This document shows, piece after piece, positions 52,539 through 60,131 of a DNA stretch of 64,000 nt. This DNA is from Bacteroides sp. GTDB lineage: Bacteria; Bacillota; Clostridia; Oscillospirales; Acutalibacteraceae. The notes under the pieces are model-generated. The model saw only the letters and a list, made by a program, of their open reading frames with translations, searched no databases and had not been told where the DNA came from. Each line of letters starts with the position of its first letter. The first letter of the stretch is position 1. The stretch lies in assembly GCA_023665085.1 (NCBI GenBank), contig JAMPEQ010000007.1, positions 79,877 through 143,876 of the forward strand, written 5' to 3'. The position numbers and the translations under genes are program-made.

Positions 52539-52715
52539 GATTTAATTCTCTCTTACATAGCAATCGGATTGATTATACTCGGCTGGGGTGTGGTACAGGT
52601 CGGCTCATCCTTTCAGTCGCACGATCCTTCACAGCGTTCTCAAGGCTTTCTGACTATCGCAGGTGGTATTGTTATCACTTTTGCAAAAGAAATTCTTGAT
52701 TTAATCACAGCGTAA
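52539..52715 (+). pseudogene. Maff2-like conjugative-element membrane protein fragment
   Basis: An open stretch without start codon encodes YIAIGLIILGWGVVQVGSSFQSHDPSQRSQGFLTIAGGIVITFAKEILDLITA. The pattern (glycine-rich first helix, GxVxxxxG, short polar loop, second helix) is that of the small Maff2-family proteins encoded inside Tn1549/CTn-type conjugation modules, normally next to a VirB6-like gene. An ATG two bases out of frame lies just before it. Between 52325 and 52538 nothing else is recognisable. Confidence 0.5.
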
Positions 52716-52734
52716 TCATTAATTTAATGAAAAA

Positions 52735-52790
52735 TAGTGTAATAATAGTGAAATATTAGTGGAACTTTTTATTGTTTTGTGGTACACTAT
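52735..52790 (+). promoter_or_regulatory. Repeated TAGTG motifs before the fic gene
   Basis: TAGTG occurs at 52735, 52746 and 52757, exactly 11 bases apart, and AATAGTGTA (52733) has its inverted copy TACACTAT (52783-52790). The arrangement lies just upstream of the fic start and may be an operator. Confidence 0.35.
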
Positions 52791-52819
52791 TATCAGAAAT
52801 TCAGCGAAGGAATATGTTT

Positions 52820-53914
52820 ATGATTAAAGTTACTATTACAAATGAAATTCTCAGAAGAATAACAGCTATTGAAGAAAATCGTTTTACTGTGCGTAGCATT
52901 GATATTCCGAAAAGAATTGAAAACACTTTGAGGAAAAATTCAAAAAAGAAAAGCTCTTATGCTTCAAATAAAATTGAAGGTAATCCTTTAACCGAACAGC
53001 AGTCAAATGAAGTAATAGACAGCGATGAGCATAAGCATTTTCTAAAACCTGAGCAGGAAATACGAAATTATTATTTGGCACTTAATTTGCTTGAGGAAAA
53101 GCTTAAAAACAAAGAGATGTTTTCAAAGGAGCTTATCTTTGAAATTCAAGCGATGGTAGAGAAAGGTGCGTCAAAAGAAAAAATCGGATTGCGTGGCGAA
53201 ATGCCCCCCGGTATGCTCTTTGCAGTTTATGACTCACAGACAGGAAATCCTGATTATATACCACCTGAATATTCTGATATCCCCGAACTGCTTGATGAAC
53301 TGGTTGAATATGTTACTACAACAGATGATCACCCTCTGATTATAGCAGCAGTTGTTCATTATCAACTTGTTACTATACACCCATTTGAAGATGGTAACGG
53401 AAGAACTGCAAGACTGATGTCAGGATATATTCTTGATTATTATGGTTATGGTTTTGGTGGAATAGGCTCATTAGAAGAATACTTTGCTTATGATCCCGAT
53501 GATTATTATGCTTCACTCCAAATGGGACTGCCTGCACTTTATTATTCAGGCAGGAATAACCCACCAAAGCCTGAAATATGGATTAACTATTTTCTGCGAA
53601 TGATTGAACTGTATTCAAGCAAGGTATGTGAATTATCCAAGACTTCTTCACAAGATGAGTTAATGATAAGTCTTTCACATCTCAATGCAAAGGAAAAAGA
53701 TTTGCTTATTTATCTTCTTAAAAACAACATTTTTGAATTTACACCTATTGAAATAAGCAAGGCTTTTGGAGTTACAAACAAAACTATTATAAATCGCTGT
53801 GTTAAACTTGCAAATAACGGATTTCTAATTCCTAATATTGTGAAGGACAGAGTTCGTTCATACTCATTGAGTGAATTTTCACTAAATTACACGAAACAAA
53901 TAACTATGAAATAG
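52820..53914 (+). CDS. Fic family protein (AMPylase-type)
   Basis: 364 residues. The Fic active loop is HPFEDGNGRTAR (His187), complete for AMP transfer. An inhibitory helix motif, SNKIEGN (S/TxxxEG), lies N-terminal at ~49-54, so it is a class II, self-inhibited Fic. The C-terminus is a winged helix (EISKAFGVTNKTIINRCVKLANNGFLI). Of the possible ATGs, 52820 has AAGGA at 8 bases. It sits between a Maff2-like fragment and a VirB6-like stub, so it is probably cargo of a decayed conjugative element. Targets are unknown. Confidence 0.9.
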   Translation: MIKVTITNEILRRITAIEENRFTVRSIDIPKRIENTLRKNSKKKSSYASNKIEGNPLTEQQSNEVIDSDEHKHFLKPEQEIRNYYLALNLLEEKLKNKEMFSKELIFEIQAMVEKGASKEKIGLRGEMPPGMLFAVYDSQTGNPDYIPPEYSDIPELLDELVEYVTTTDDHPLIIAAVVHYQLVTIHPFEDGNGRTARLMSGYILDYYGYGFGGIGSLEEYFAYDPDDYYASLQMGLPALYYSGRNNPPKPEIWINYFLRMIELYSSKVCELSKTSSQDELMISLSHLNAKEKDLLIYLLKNNIFEFTPIEISKAFGVTNKTIINRCVKLANNGFLIPNIVKDRVRSYSLSEFSLNYTKQITMK

Positions 53915-53960
53915 AAGGCAGGAATTTTACCTGCCTTCTATTTTTTGAAAGGAGGAAATT

Positions 53961-54143
53961 ATGTCAGATAATTGGGTAGTACAAAATCTTGAAAATGCCC
54001 TCGAAACTTGGAATGAAAAGTTATCGGAAATGTGGGCGCTACTAACCACATCACCTGAAACCTTCAAGGGTGGTGGAATATGGAGTGTAATCGTCAATAT
54101 CAATGGTGCAGTGCAGGCTATTAAACAGCAGACAGGGTGTTGA
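53961..54143 (+). pseudogene. N-terminal stub of a VirB6/TrbL-like conjugation protein
   Basis: 60 residues with a strong GGAGG start: MSDNWVVQNLENALETWNEKLSEMWALLTTSPETFKGGGIWSVIVNINGAVQAIKQQTGC. This is the usual beginning of the ~280-residue multi-spanning protein found beside Maff2 in Clostridia conjugative elements, which continues into membrane helices after GAVQA. Here it is cut off after IKQQTGC. The gene may be silent or expressed as a short peptide. Confidence 0.6.
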
Positions 54144-54208
54144 AATTGAATATATTGTAAAGAAAAACACAAAAAAAGAAGCAGCTTAAACTGCTTCAAA
54201 AACAAAAG

Positions 54209-54233
54209 AGTGTTCAGTTTCGTACTGAACACT
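54209..54233. terminator. Hairpin immediately left of the att core
   Basis: AGTGTTCAG pairs with CTGAACACT around TTTCGTA. A second stem, GAAGCAG/CTGCTTC, lies at about 54178-54197. No T-run follows; they might be part of the integration site or old terminators. Confidence 0.4.
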
Positions 54234-54238
54234 CCAAG

Positions 54239-54251
54239 TGGTCGGAGTGAC
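54239..54251. other. Left attachment core (direct repeat 1)
   Basis: TGGTCGGAGTGAC, identical to 63774-63786. On the minus strand it reads GTCACTCCGACCA, the form of a tRNA acceptor end with CCA. CACTCC at 54228-54233 and GGAGTG here form short inverted repeats, as in core-type integrase sites. Marks one end of the 9.5-kb element. Confidence 0.8.
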
Positions 54252-54259
54252 CCATCGCA

Positions 54260-54304
54260 AACTTATATATAAGTTCCCAAAAACCGCTGTATTAGGCGGT
54301 TTTT
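54260..54304. terminator. Palindrome and terminator between att core and integrase
   Basis: AACTTATATATAAGTT (54260-54275) is a perfect palindrome. AAAAACCGC (54279-54287) pairs with GCGGTTTTT (54296-54304) and works as a terminator in both directions, closing the integrase transcript on the minus strand. Confidence 0.65.
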
Positions 54305-54331
54305 CGCTTTATCTGATAAATGAAAAATAGC

Positions 54332-54351
54332 TTTGGTGCATTTTTGGTGCA
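54332..54351. repeat. Integrase arm-type repeats, left
   Basis: TTTGGTGCA at 54332-54340 and 54343-54351, 11 bases apart, between the core and the integrase stop. The same motif recurs near the right end (63605-63656). Confidence 0.65.
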
Positions 54352-54358
54352 GATTACT

Positions 54359-55522
54359 TTAAGCAATGAGATTTTCACTGCAATATGCTGAAAACATATT
54401 TATTGCTTTGTTCTGCCTTTTTGCAAACACATCACAGTAAGTATTGATTGTAATTGATATATCTGTATGCCCTAACCAAGTCATAATTACCTCTGGCGGT
54501 ATATCAGCTTCAATACATCTTGTTGCAAAAGTGTGGCGGAGTGTATGCTGTCCGCCTGTTGTCTGCAAGCCTGCACTTTTACACAGTCTGTGGAAATAAT
54601 CATTTGTCTGCTGTGTTGAAACAGGTCTTTTCATATTCTCATTGTAGAAAAGCAAGTTGTCCTTATTTTCTACATAGTTATCTAAAACCTTTTTCAAAAC
54701 ATTGACAAGATAATCATTGATTGGAACATCTCTGACACCTTTCGGAGTTTTTGTTTTATCACCAACTGTTGCCTTGTAATCAAGTCCTCTTGTGATTGTG
54801 TTTCTTACATGAAGCAGTTGATTATCCAAATCAATATCATCTGGAGTTAAGGCACAAATTTCACCCATTCTCAGTCCTGAAAAAAATTCAATTAAAAACA
54901 TTGAATTATAATCAATATTCTTTGCTCTGTATCGTTTTTTCTTCAGAGCTTCAAGGAAGATGTTTTGCTCCTCACAAGTAAAAGCGTGTACCTTTGTGTC
55001 CTGTCTGTCTGATTTAGGCTTTTTGATGAATGGACTGTCCATAAGATTATATGTAAGTATTCGTTTATTGACAGCGAGCTTGTAAACCCTTGTTAAAGCA
55101 CTGTAAACCTTGCTAATAACACTGTTTGAATACTTACATTTTAAGCTCAACAGAAAATCATTGATTCTTGCTTCCGTTAAATTTGTAATCGGAATATTGC
55201 CGATTGCGGATTTCTCTAAAATTTTTATTGTATAAATCCGTCTTGTATATGCAGCTTCTTTTATTTCACCGATTTTATAATCGTAATCTGCACTTTCCTT
55301 TAACAAATCAACAGCCGTACAATTTGATGTTTCTGTTATTCTGCCGAGAGCTAACTCTCTTTCAAACTGCTTTTTCTTGTTCCTAACCTCTGTCTTGGAA
55401 TTACCGCTAAAGCTCTTACGCTTTAATTCTCCGCTCGGAGTTGTATATGAAATCTGCAAGCGCCATTTATTTCTCTTTTCATCAAAATAAAGTGAGCCAT
55501 TGCCATTTGTAGTATTTCTCAT
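54359..55522 (-). CDS. int: Tyrosine integrase/recombinase
   Basis: 387 residues. N-terminal AP2-like arm-binding domain (NGSLYFDEKRNKWRLQISYTTPSGELKRKSFSGNSKTEVRNKKKQFE), SAM-like core-binding domain (~65-160) and the catalytic domain with Arg218 (FSGLRMGE), HTLRH at 326-330, His352 (LGH) and Tyr362 (NTYCDVF). All active-site residues are intact. It lies ~110 bases from the left att core, transcribed toward it, the normal layout for site-specific elements of Gram-positives. Confidence 0.95.
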   Translation of the reverse strand: MRNTTNGNGSLYFDEKRNKWRLQISYTTPSGELKRKSFSGNSKTEVRNKKKQFERELALGRITETSNCTAVDLLKESADYDYKIGEIKEAAYTRRIYTIKILEKSAIGNIPITNLTEARINDFLLSLKCKYSNSVISKVYSALTRVYKLAVNKRILTYNLMDSPFIKKPKSDRQDTKVHAFTCEEQNIFLEALKKKRYRAKNIDYNSMFLIEFFSGLRMGEICALTPDDIDLDNQLLHVRNTITRGLDYKATVGDKTKTPKGVRDVPINDYLVNVLKKVLDNYVENKDNLLFYNENMKRPVSTQQTNDYFHRLCKSAGLQTTGGQHTLRHTFATRCIEADIPPEVIMTWLGHTDISITINTYCDVFAKRQNKAINMFSAYCSENLIA

Positions 55523-55570
55523 ATCAGCCTTTCCAAGACTATGTACTATTCACTTTTGTAGGTTCAATAA

Positions 55571-55873
55571 TTATCTCCAATATGCTTCACTGTCTTTACA
55601 TCTGCGTTCAGAAAAGAACTTTATAAACGCAGTTTTCAAGACCAGTTTTGATTTCCCAATATCAGTACAGGGGAAGCTCGGATTGTTAAACAAGGTTTCA
55701 ACAGTATGTTTAGACCACCCTGTTATATTTCGTATATCCTCTTGCGAAAAGAAAAGCACATTATCAGTATTAAGACTTTCAATATTTGTCTTATACTTTT
55801 CAATTTCTGCATTCATCTTTTCAAAATCCTGTAATGAAATTGTAAAATCATTTTTCATATTGTCAAATAACAT
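55571..55873 (-). CDS. Small helix-turn-helix protein, possible excisionase
   Basis: 100 residues: an N-terminal coiled-coil-like part, then VLFFSQEDIRNITGWSKHTVETLFNNPSFPCTDIGKSKLVLKTAFIKFFSERR, a MerR/Xis-like winged helix. AGGAG lies 11 bases before the ATG. Placement directly upstream of the integrase is where recombination directionality factors are found, so excisionase is the likeliest role. Confidence 0.7.
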   Translation of the reverse strand: MLFDNMKNDFTISLQDFEKMNAEIEKYKTNIESLNTDNVLFFSQEDIRNITGWSKHTVETLFNNPSFPCTDIGKSKLVLKTAFIKFFSERRCKDSEAYWR

Positions 55874-55983
55874 AATTATTATAACTCCTGCAAAAGCAAT
55901 AGTAAATAGCTTTAGCTGAATATTTATGATACTGTACCAATATATGTACCTTAATACAACGCCTTGTGGTTAGTATCTGAAAA

Positions 55984-57105
55984 CTATTCAGACCTTTGCT
56001 TCCTCTCTAAATAATCTTTAACAGAGGTATATTCCGTAACATCTCCCGAAGCATTATAAACGATAACCTTATGTATTCGCCTTAAAAAAGCCTGCCAAGA
56101 CTCGTTATCACTTTTCTGTACTTCCCAATATTGCTTTTCCAAAGACCAATTAGAAATAATATAAACACGATTGTAACAAGCGTATTTATTTGCATATCTG
56201 CTTGGAAGCTCTAAAGGGTAAATATCGCAGTACAATAACATATCTTTAATTTTGATTGATGATCTGAATTCATCAAAGGCAATCACAGGCTGTGCACTGT
56301 ATGAATCAAAAGGGTGTTGATAATCTGTAACACGATAAACATTTGCGTAACCATTCTTTTCAAGAACACCTCTTGTTTTGCCTGTTCCTGTTGCACCGCT
56401 GATATAGATTACCTCTAAATCAAGACGAACAGTTTCTTTAAATCGTTCGGTTAATATGATTGTGCGTACTTTATCTATCTTGTCAATCTGCAAAATATAG
56501 TCTTGGTTTTGAGCTAATATTTCAGCATTACTCATATTATCAAGCACCATTTGATAGAGTTCAGACATATCACACCTTTTGCCTTTGCTGTCAGGGGGTT
56601 GTGTTCCATATTCCTCAAATGTACCCTCAATTTTCTTTTCCTGCTTTGATTCATCTAATTCCCATTTACCAGATTTTTTTATATAGTTTACATTGTCAGA
56701 CACACAACCTCTGCACCTTTCAATATGTGCTTCGGGGAAATATCGTTTAAGCATACTGAAACGCACTCTTGAAGCAAATACAACAAAAATATGCGTATGA
56801 AATTGTGAGCCTTGTTCATCTGCCATACATAAGTATGTCAGGGTTTTAAATTTGCTGTGAAAAATATCAAGTATCTGCTTATGTGTATACCCCTTTTCAA
56901 CAGGAGCATTGATAGTAAGCTGATACATAAACGATTGTGAATCTATATTGCTTGTCCTCCTTTGTTCATTTTGTGTATTGATGTGAACAGCTTGAAAGTG
57001 CCGTATTTTCAAGCATAGAATGTGTTTGTGCACTGTTGTGGTAATACTAAATCCAACAGTGGCAATGGCTTGTGGCTTCGCCACCGCCATTGCTCTGATG
57101 TTCAT
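55984..57105 (-). CDS. rep: CRESS-type Rep: HUH endonuclease with SF3 helicase
   Basis: 373 codons from an ATG coupled to the upstream stop as TAATG. Rolling-circle motifs: motif I YQLTIN (61-66), motif II HTH with His103/His105 (FHTHIFVVF), motif III NYIKK with the single catalytic Tyr141. Helicase: Walker A GATGTGKT (237-244), Walker B VIAFDE (274-279), motif C IISN (316-319). This is the domain order of circovirus/geminivirus and bacterial pCRESS Reps. The first ~55 residues overlap hairpins and look non-protein-like; AAAGGAGG (56963-56956) lies before SNIDSQSF, so the functional start may be near 56946 (ATA) or ATG 56928. Nicks DNA for replication or transfer. Confidence 0.88.
   Translation of the reverse strand: MNIRAMAVAKPQAIATVGFSITTTVHKHILCLKIRHFQAVHINTQNEQRRTSNIDSQSFMYQLTINAPVEKGYTHKQILDIFHSKFKTLTYLCMADEQGSQFHTHIFVVFASRVRFSMLKRYFPEAHIERCRGCVSDNVNYIKKSGKWELDESKQEKKIEGTFEEYGTQPPDSKGKRCDMSELYQMVLDNMSNAEILAQNQDYILQIDKIDKVRTIILTERFKETVRLDLEVIYISGATGTGKTRGVLEKNGYANVYRVTDYQHPFDSYSAQPVIAFDEFRSSIKIKDMLLYCDIYPLELPSRYANKYACYNRVYIISNWSLEKQYWEVQKSDNESWQAFLRRIHKVIVYNASGDVTEYTSVKDYLERKQRSE
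56991..57013. repeat. Hairpin flanking the putative origin
   Basis: CTTGAAA (56991-56997) pairs with TTTCAAG (57007-57013), loop of 9 bases. Lies 17 bases from the TAGTATTAC stem. Confidence 0.5.
57031..57061 (-). other. Circovirus-like replication origin stem-loop
   Basis: CACTGTTG (57031-57038) and CAACAGTG (57054-57061) form a perfect 8-bp stem with a 15-base loop. On the minus strand the loop contains TAGTATTAC (57049-57041), identical to the circovirus origin nonanucleotide and one base from the geminivirus TAATATTAC. It lies at the 5' end of the CRESS-type rep gene, where such Reps nick their origin. Probable double-strand origin and/or transfer origin of this element. Confidence 0.75.
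57062..57093. repeat. Second hairpin beside the putative origin
   Basis: GCAATGGC (57062-57069) pairs with GCCATTGC (57086-57093); inside it GTGGC (57072-57076) pairs with GCCAC (57080-57084). It abuts the origin stem without a gap, so three hairpins are lined up within 103 bases. Confidence 0.6.
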
Positions 57106-57860
57106 TACCTATTAAGTGCTTCAATACATATTCTTTGCAATCTGTCATTATCCCGTATCACAGGCACTTTGATAAAATGCAGTTCAGAGCCTTGCAACAG
57201 AGCAACACCCTCACCGATTTTAAATTGCCTTTCACCTATACGCTCAATGTATTCTTTGGGTATAAGCATTTCATAAATGCTTTTTATCGGTGCACCGACA
57301 ATTATAATAATGCCGTAATTCAATCTGCTTCCTGTAGGGAATACAACTGCATCAGGTCTTTGACAAGATACCACTAACCGAACAGCAAGTGAACGACCGA
57401 GCATAAGTATTTCAGAAACTTTACGCATAACCTCTTGTGCCTGCTTTTTATCCTCACTGATAAGGGATAACACATTAGCTATATATTCATCCCATACAAG
57501 CGTGACAGGAGTTCGTAAGGTATCTTTGCCCGATTGCCTGTTGTGTAATATTTCATACACTGTATTTAAGGCTTCTGTTGTACTGTCATAAGGATAGTAA
57601 CGCTTGCAATTTCTCAAATATGAAAATGTATCATCTTGCTTAAAATCACTGAAATAGACTTTTGAATTTTCACCGCATTGAATACACAGACGAGCTAAAA
57701 GCTGATTTGTTAAATAAGACTTTCCCGATCCGCTCATACCGCATATAAGCGTGTGACTGTTGGTATTAACAGATATATCCGATAATACAGGCTCTTTCAT
57801 TGCATAGCCATACCATTTGTCATAATCATAGCCGAGCAGTATATCAGAGTTCGTCATCAT
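57105..57860 (-). CDS. FtsK/TcpA-like DNA translocase ATPase
   Basis: 251 residues holding only the motor: Walker A GMSGSGKS (~38-45), Walker B VTLVWDEY (~122-129), and ARG-type GRSLAVRLVVSCQRPDAVVFPTGSRLNYGIII. Similar motors (TcpA, Tn916 Orf21) couple a nicked strand to a conjugation channel. The membrane part normally found at the N-terminus of TcpA is encoded by the separate upstream gene, overlapping by 17 bases. SD GAGGGG lies before the ATG. The stop overlaps the rep ATG. Confidence 0.82.
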   Translation of the reverse strand: MMTNSDILLGYDYDKWYGYAMKEPVLSDISVNTNSHTLICGMSGSGKSYLTNQLLARLCIQCGENSKVYFSDFKQDDTFSYLRNCKRYYPYDSTTEALNTVYEILHNRQSGKDTLRTPVTLVWDEYIANVLSLISEDKKQAQEVMRKVSEILMLGRSLAVRLVVSCQRPDAVVFPTGSRLNYGIIIIVGAPIKSIYEMLIPKEYIERIGERQFKIGEGVALLQGSELHFIKVPVIRDNDRLQRICIEALNR

Positions 57861-58437
57861 ACAGAACCCCTCTGTCTATCGGCTTGCGACCTTTAGCAGT
57901 CTTAATAACAATGATTTTTCCGTTGTTATTACCTTTACCGCCGTACTGTATTTCCTCAATAAAATGAGCATTGAGAGCATCTGCAATAGCATTTTTATGT
58001 TCGTTCCACACATCAAGAGAAATATTTGAATAATATTCTCTCGTTATAACATCACTGTTTTTTATTCGCTTCTTGCTGATAAGTATAGGACAACCATTGC
58101 GTAATGCCTTACTGCTGAAAGCTACCATAAGTGCATTTTCATCTCGTTTTGCAGTGCATTCGGCTATGTTTTCCAATAATGCGACTATCAACAGAATAGG
58201 CATTATGACGATAAATACATTCAAAGCAATATTAAATATAGGCTCAATGATTTGAGGAATGGCAATAACCTCAACAATCTTATTCTTTAATATAACGATT
58301 ATCGCAATAAAGACACCAACAAACAGCCACAGTAAATTCAGAACAGGTCTATGTATAAATTGCAGAAAACCTAACCTTAACCGCAGAAGCTGTTTTATTT
58401 GAGCTTTTCGCCTGATTTGATAATTATTATTTTCCAT
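57844..58437 (-). CDS. Membrane partner of the TcpA-like ATPase
   Basis: 197 residues with membrane segments at ~31-50 (VLNLLWLFVGVFIAIIVIL) and ~67-88 (IALNVFIVIMPILLIVALL), followed by a soluble ~105-residue alpha/beta domain ending GRKPIDRGVLYDDEL. Size and layout match the N-terminal part of one-piece TcpA/FtsK coupling proteins. The ATPase gene begins inside its 3' end in another frame. I infer that the two make a split coupling protein. Confidence 0.65.
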   Translation of the reverse strand: MENNNYQIRRKAQIKQLLRLRLGFLQFIHRPVLNLLWLFVGVFIAIIVILKNKIVEVIAIPQIIEPIFNIALNVFIVIMPILLIVALLENIAECTAKRDENALMVAFSSKALRNGCPILISKKRIKNSDVITREYYSNISLDVWNEHKNAIADALNAHFIEEIQYGGKGNNNGKIIVIKTAKGRKPIDRGVLYDDEL

Positions 58438-58460
58438 AAAAACACCACCTTTTTAACAAA

Positions 58461-58489
58461 TCATCAGAGATGATTAACACCTCTGATGA
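58461..58489. repeat. Intergenic hairpin in the rep operon
   Basis: TCATCAGAG pairs with CTCTGATGA around 11 bases, between two genes of the minus-strand operon. On the minus strand it is followed by TTTG only, so it is at best a weak terminator or an RNA-stability element. Confidence 0.4.
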
Positions 58490-58512
58490 CCGATTAGTTA
58501 ATAATACTTTAC

Positions 58513-58914
58513 TTAATGAGCAACCTTTTGATATAAATATTCAGAGGCAAACTTGTCCAACTTTTCGTCAAGCTCAATAGTATGCTTACACAACAAGACA
58601 ATCATCATTTTAGCTGAATGTTCAGAATTGATTGCAAAAATTCCCTCATCGTTATATGTCCCGAACTCCTCGCCGTGTATGAATGAGAAATAGTCCTCGT
58701 CCTCAATGATAGGCTCAATAGTTTCTTTAATAAACATATCAAGTGGTTTGCATATTTCATCAGGTAATGCTATCTTATAGCCATTAACCAAGTTAAGATT
58801 TTTATAGATAAAATCTGCGTTTTCAATATTGTCAAAATCAATGCACTCTTTAAGAAGTTTATGAATTTCGACAACTATTACTGCTTCTAAAAACTTATTA
58901 TTACTTTTACTCAT
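58513..58914 (-). CDS. Hypothetical protein of the mobilizable element
   Basis: 133 residues, acidic, no signal or membrane segment. Not recognised. Predicted mostly helical (FLEAVIVVEIHKLLKECIDF; HSAKMMIVLLCKHTIELDEKLDKFASEYLYQKV). ATG at 58914 has GGAGAACAC upstream (revcomp of the bases after 58914). Its place in the operon between the small beta protein and the coupling module suggests a role in replication or transfer, without direct evidence. Confidence 0.6.
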   Translation of the reverse strand: MSKSNNKFLEAVIVVEIHKLLKECIDFDNIENADFIYKNLNLVNGYKIALPDEICKPLDMFIKETIEPIIEDEDYFSFIHGEEFGTYNDEGIFAINSEHSAKMMIVLLCKHTIELDEKLDKFASEYLYQKVAH

Positions 58915-58932
58915 GATGTGTTCTCCTGTTCC

Positions 58933-58968
58933 GAGTTAGCAGAGAATTGAAAATCCTCTTGCTAACTC
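58933..58968. repeat. Second intergenic hairpin in the rep operon
   Basis: GAGTTAGCA (58933-58941) pairs with TGCTAACTC (58960-58968). Like the stem at 58461 it sits exactly between two operon genes. Confidence 0.4.
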
Positions 58969-58983
58969 TTAAAATAATATAAA

Positions 58984-59217
58984 TTAAACTTTGCTGATAC
59001 TTTCAATCTTGCCAGTATTGGTAAATGAAACATTTAACATATCATTCAGATTTACATTCTTAGGAATAACGATATCATCCTTAATAAAGAACTTATCTGT
59101 CTTAATTCCAGTTACATTTTCATGAGTATAGCCAAGATATAAATTGCTTCCGCTAATAGCCTGTCCGCTATTATTTACGAAGCTGATTTTTTGAAATCCG
59201 AGCAACTGCATAACCAT
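58984..59217 (-). CDS. Small beta-rich protein, possible ssDNA-binding role
   Basis: 77 residues from the ATG at 59217, preceded by AAAGGAGAT. MVMQLLGFQKISFVNNSGQAISGSNLYLGYTHENVTGIKTDKFFIKDDIV...LNDMLNVSFTNTGKIESISKV alternates short strands, resembling small OB-like or gene V-type proteins encoded near Rep genes of rolling-circle elements. I cannot assign a family. Probably the first gene of the minus-strand operon. Confidence 0.6.
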   Translation of the reverse strand: MVMQLLGFQKISFVNNSGQAISGSNLYLGYTHENVTGIKTDKFFIKDDIVIPKNVNLNDMLNVSFTNTGKIESISKV

Positions 59218-59350
59218 GGTCAGTATATCTCCTTTCAGCCGTTGATGATATCCTCTCAAGCAATATTTGGTTGCGCTTCCATTAACTATACAATATCACA
59301 GTATCAACAGGAATTCAAAACATTCTGGTTACGATTATTCTAATACTAAC

Positions 59351-59378
59351 AAGAATTATTTACTACAACTTAATTCTT
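59351..59378. promoter_or_regulatory. Inverted repeat between divergent operons
   Basis: AAGAATTA (59351-59358) and TAATTCTT (59371-59378), spacer 12, in the divergent gap between the rep operon (-) and the XRE regulator (+). A plausible binding site for that regulator. Confidence 0.45.
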
Positions 59379-59440
59379 TACAGTATTGAATTATGATGAT
59401 ATAATAACAATTACTATAATAAGTTAGGAGCAATATCACT

Positions 59441-60022
59441 ATGTTTAATGTAATAGATACCAATTCAATAGGAGCAAGAATAAGGTTACTGCGAGAAAAA
59501 AATGGTGTATCTCAAGAAAAACTTGCATTTGAACTGCATCTGACTCAAAATGCTATATCTAAAATTGAAAATGGAAATACAAAAAATCCTAAATTGGAAC
59601 ATTTAGTAGAAATAGCTAAATATTTTAATGTGTCTTGTGATTATTTATGTTGTGGAAAAGATTCAAATTCAATTTTAGAATTATTAGAAAAATACATTGT
59701 TTTAGAATACGATAATTTATCAATTACTGAAGCAACTACATATAGTTACCCAAAATTAAGAATAAACAAACCATTTTTTGACTATTTAGTTAAATCAGCC
59801 AATGCAAAAAAGAATAATCTTTTGCCTGATAATGTCAAAGATTTTTGGCTAAATCAAGAAAAAGAAAATTTCAATAAAAGTATTAAATCAAATATACCTA
59901 CAGAATATGAAGAGTTTGTTCCTGTTCCACAAGAACTTATATATCCAGATGATAATAAAAAAGAGTGGAAGCAAGAAGACCTAATAAGAACAATAAATAA
60001 TAAATGGGATAATAAATATTGA
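59441..60022 (+). CDS. XRE-family regulator of the element
   Basis: 193 residues. N-terminal HTH_3: IGARIRLLREKNGVSQEKLAFELHLTQNAISKIENGNTKNPKLEHLVEIAKYFNVSCDYL. The C-terminal ~120 residues have no recognised domain and no visible protease motif, so it is a plain repressor-like protein and not an ImmA pair. Divergent from the mobilization operon, it likely controls excision and transfer genes. Confidence 0.85.
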   Translation: MFNVIDTNSIGARIRLLREKNGVSQEKLAFELHLTQNAISKIENGNTKNPKLEHLVEIAKYFNVSCDYLCCGKDSNSILELLEKYIVLEYDNLSITEATTYSYPKLRINKPFFDYLVKSANAKKNNLLPDNVKDFWLNQEKENFNKSIKSNIPTEYEEFVPVPQELIYPDDNKKEWKQEDLIRTINNKWDNKY

Positions 60023-60131
60023 TTATAAATAGACCACCATTATGCTTAAAAACAGCGTAATGGTGGTTTTGTTTATGATAATAAGTAAATAGATATTTAC
60101 ATTTAATATACATTTATGCTATAATCGTATT

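Noticed and set aside
57844..57860. Programmed frameshift joining the two TcpA-like genes
   Set aside because: No slippery heptamer was seen and the second gene has its own ribosome-binding site (GAGGGG).
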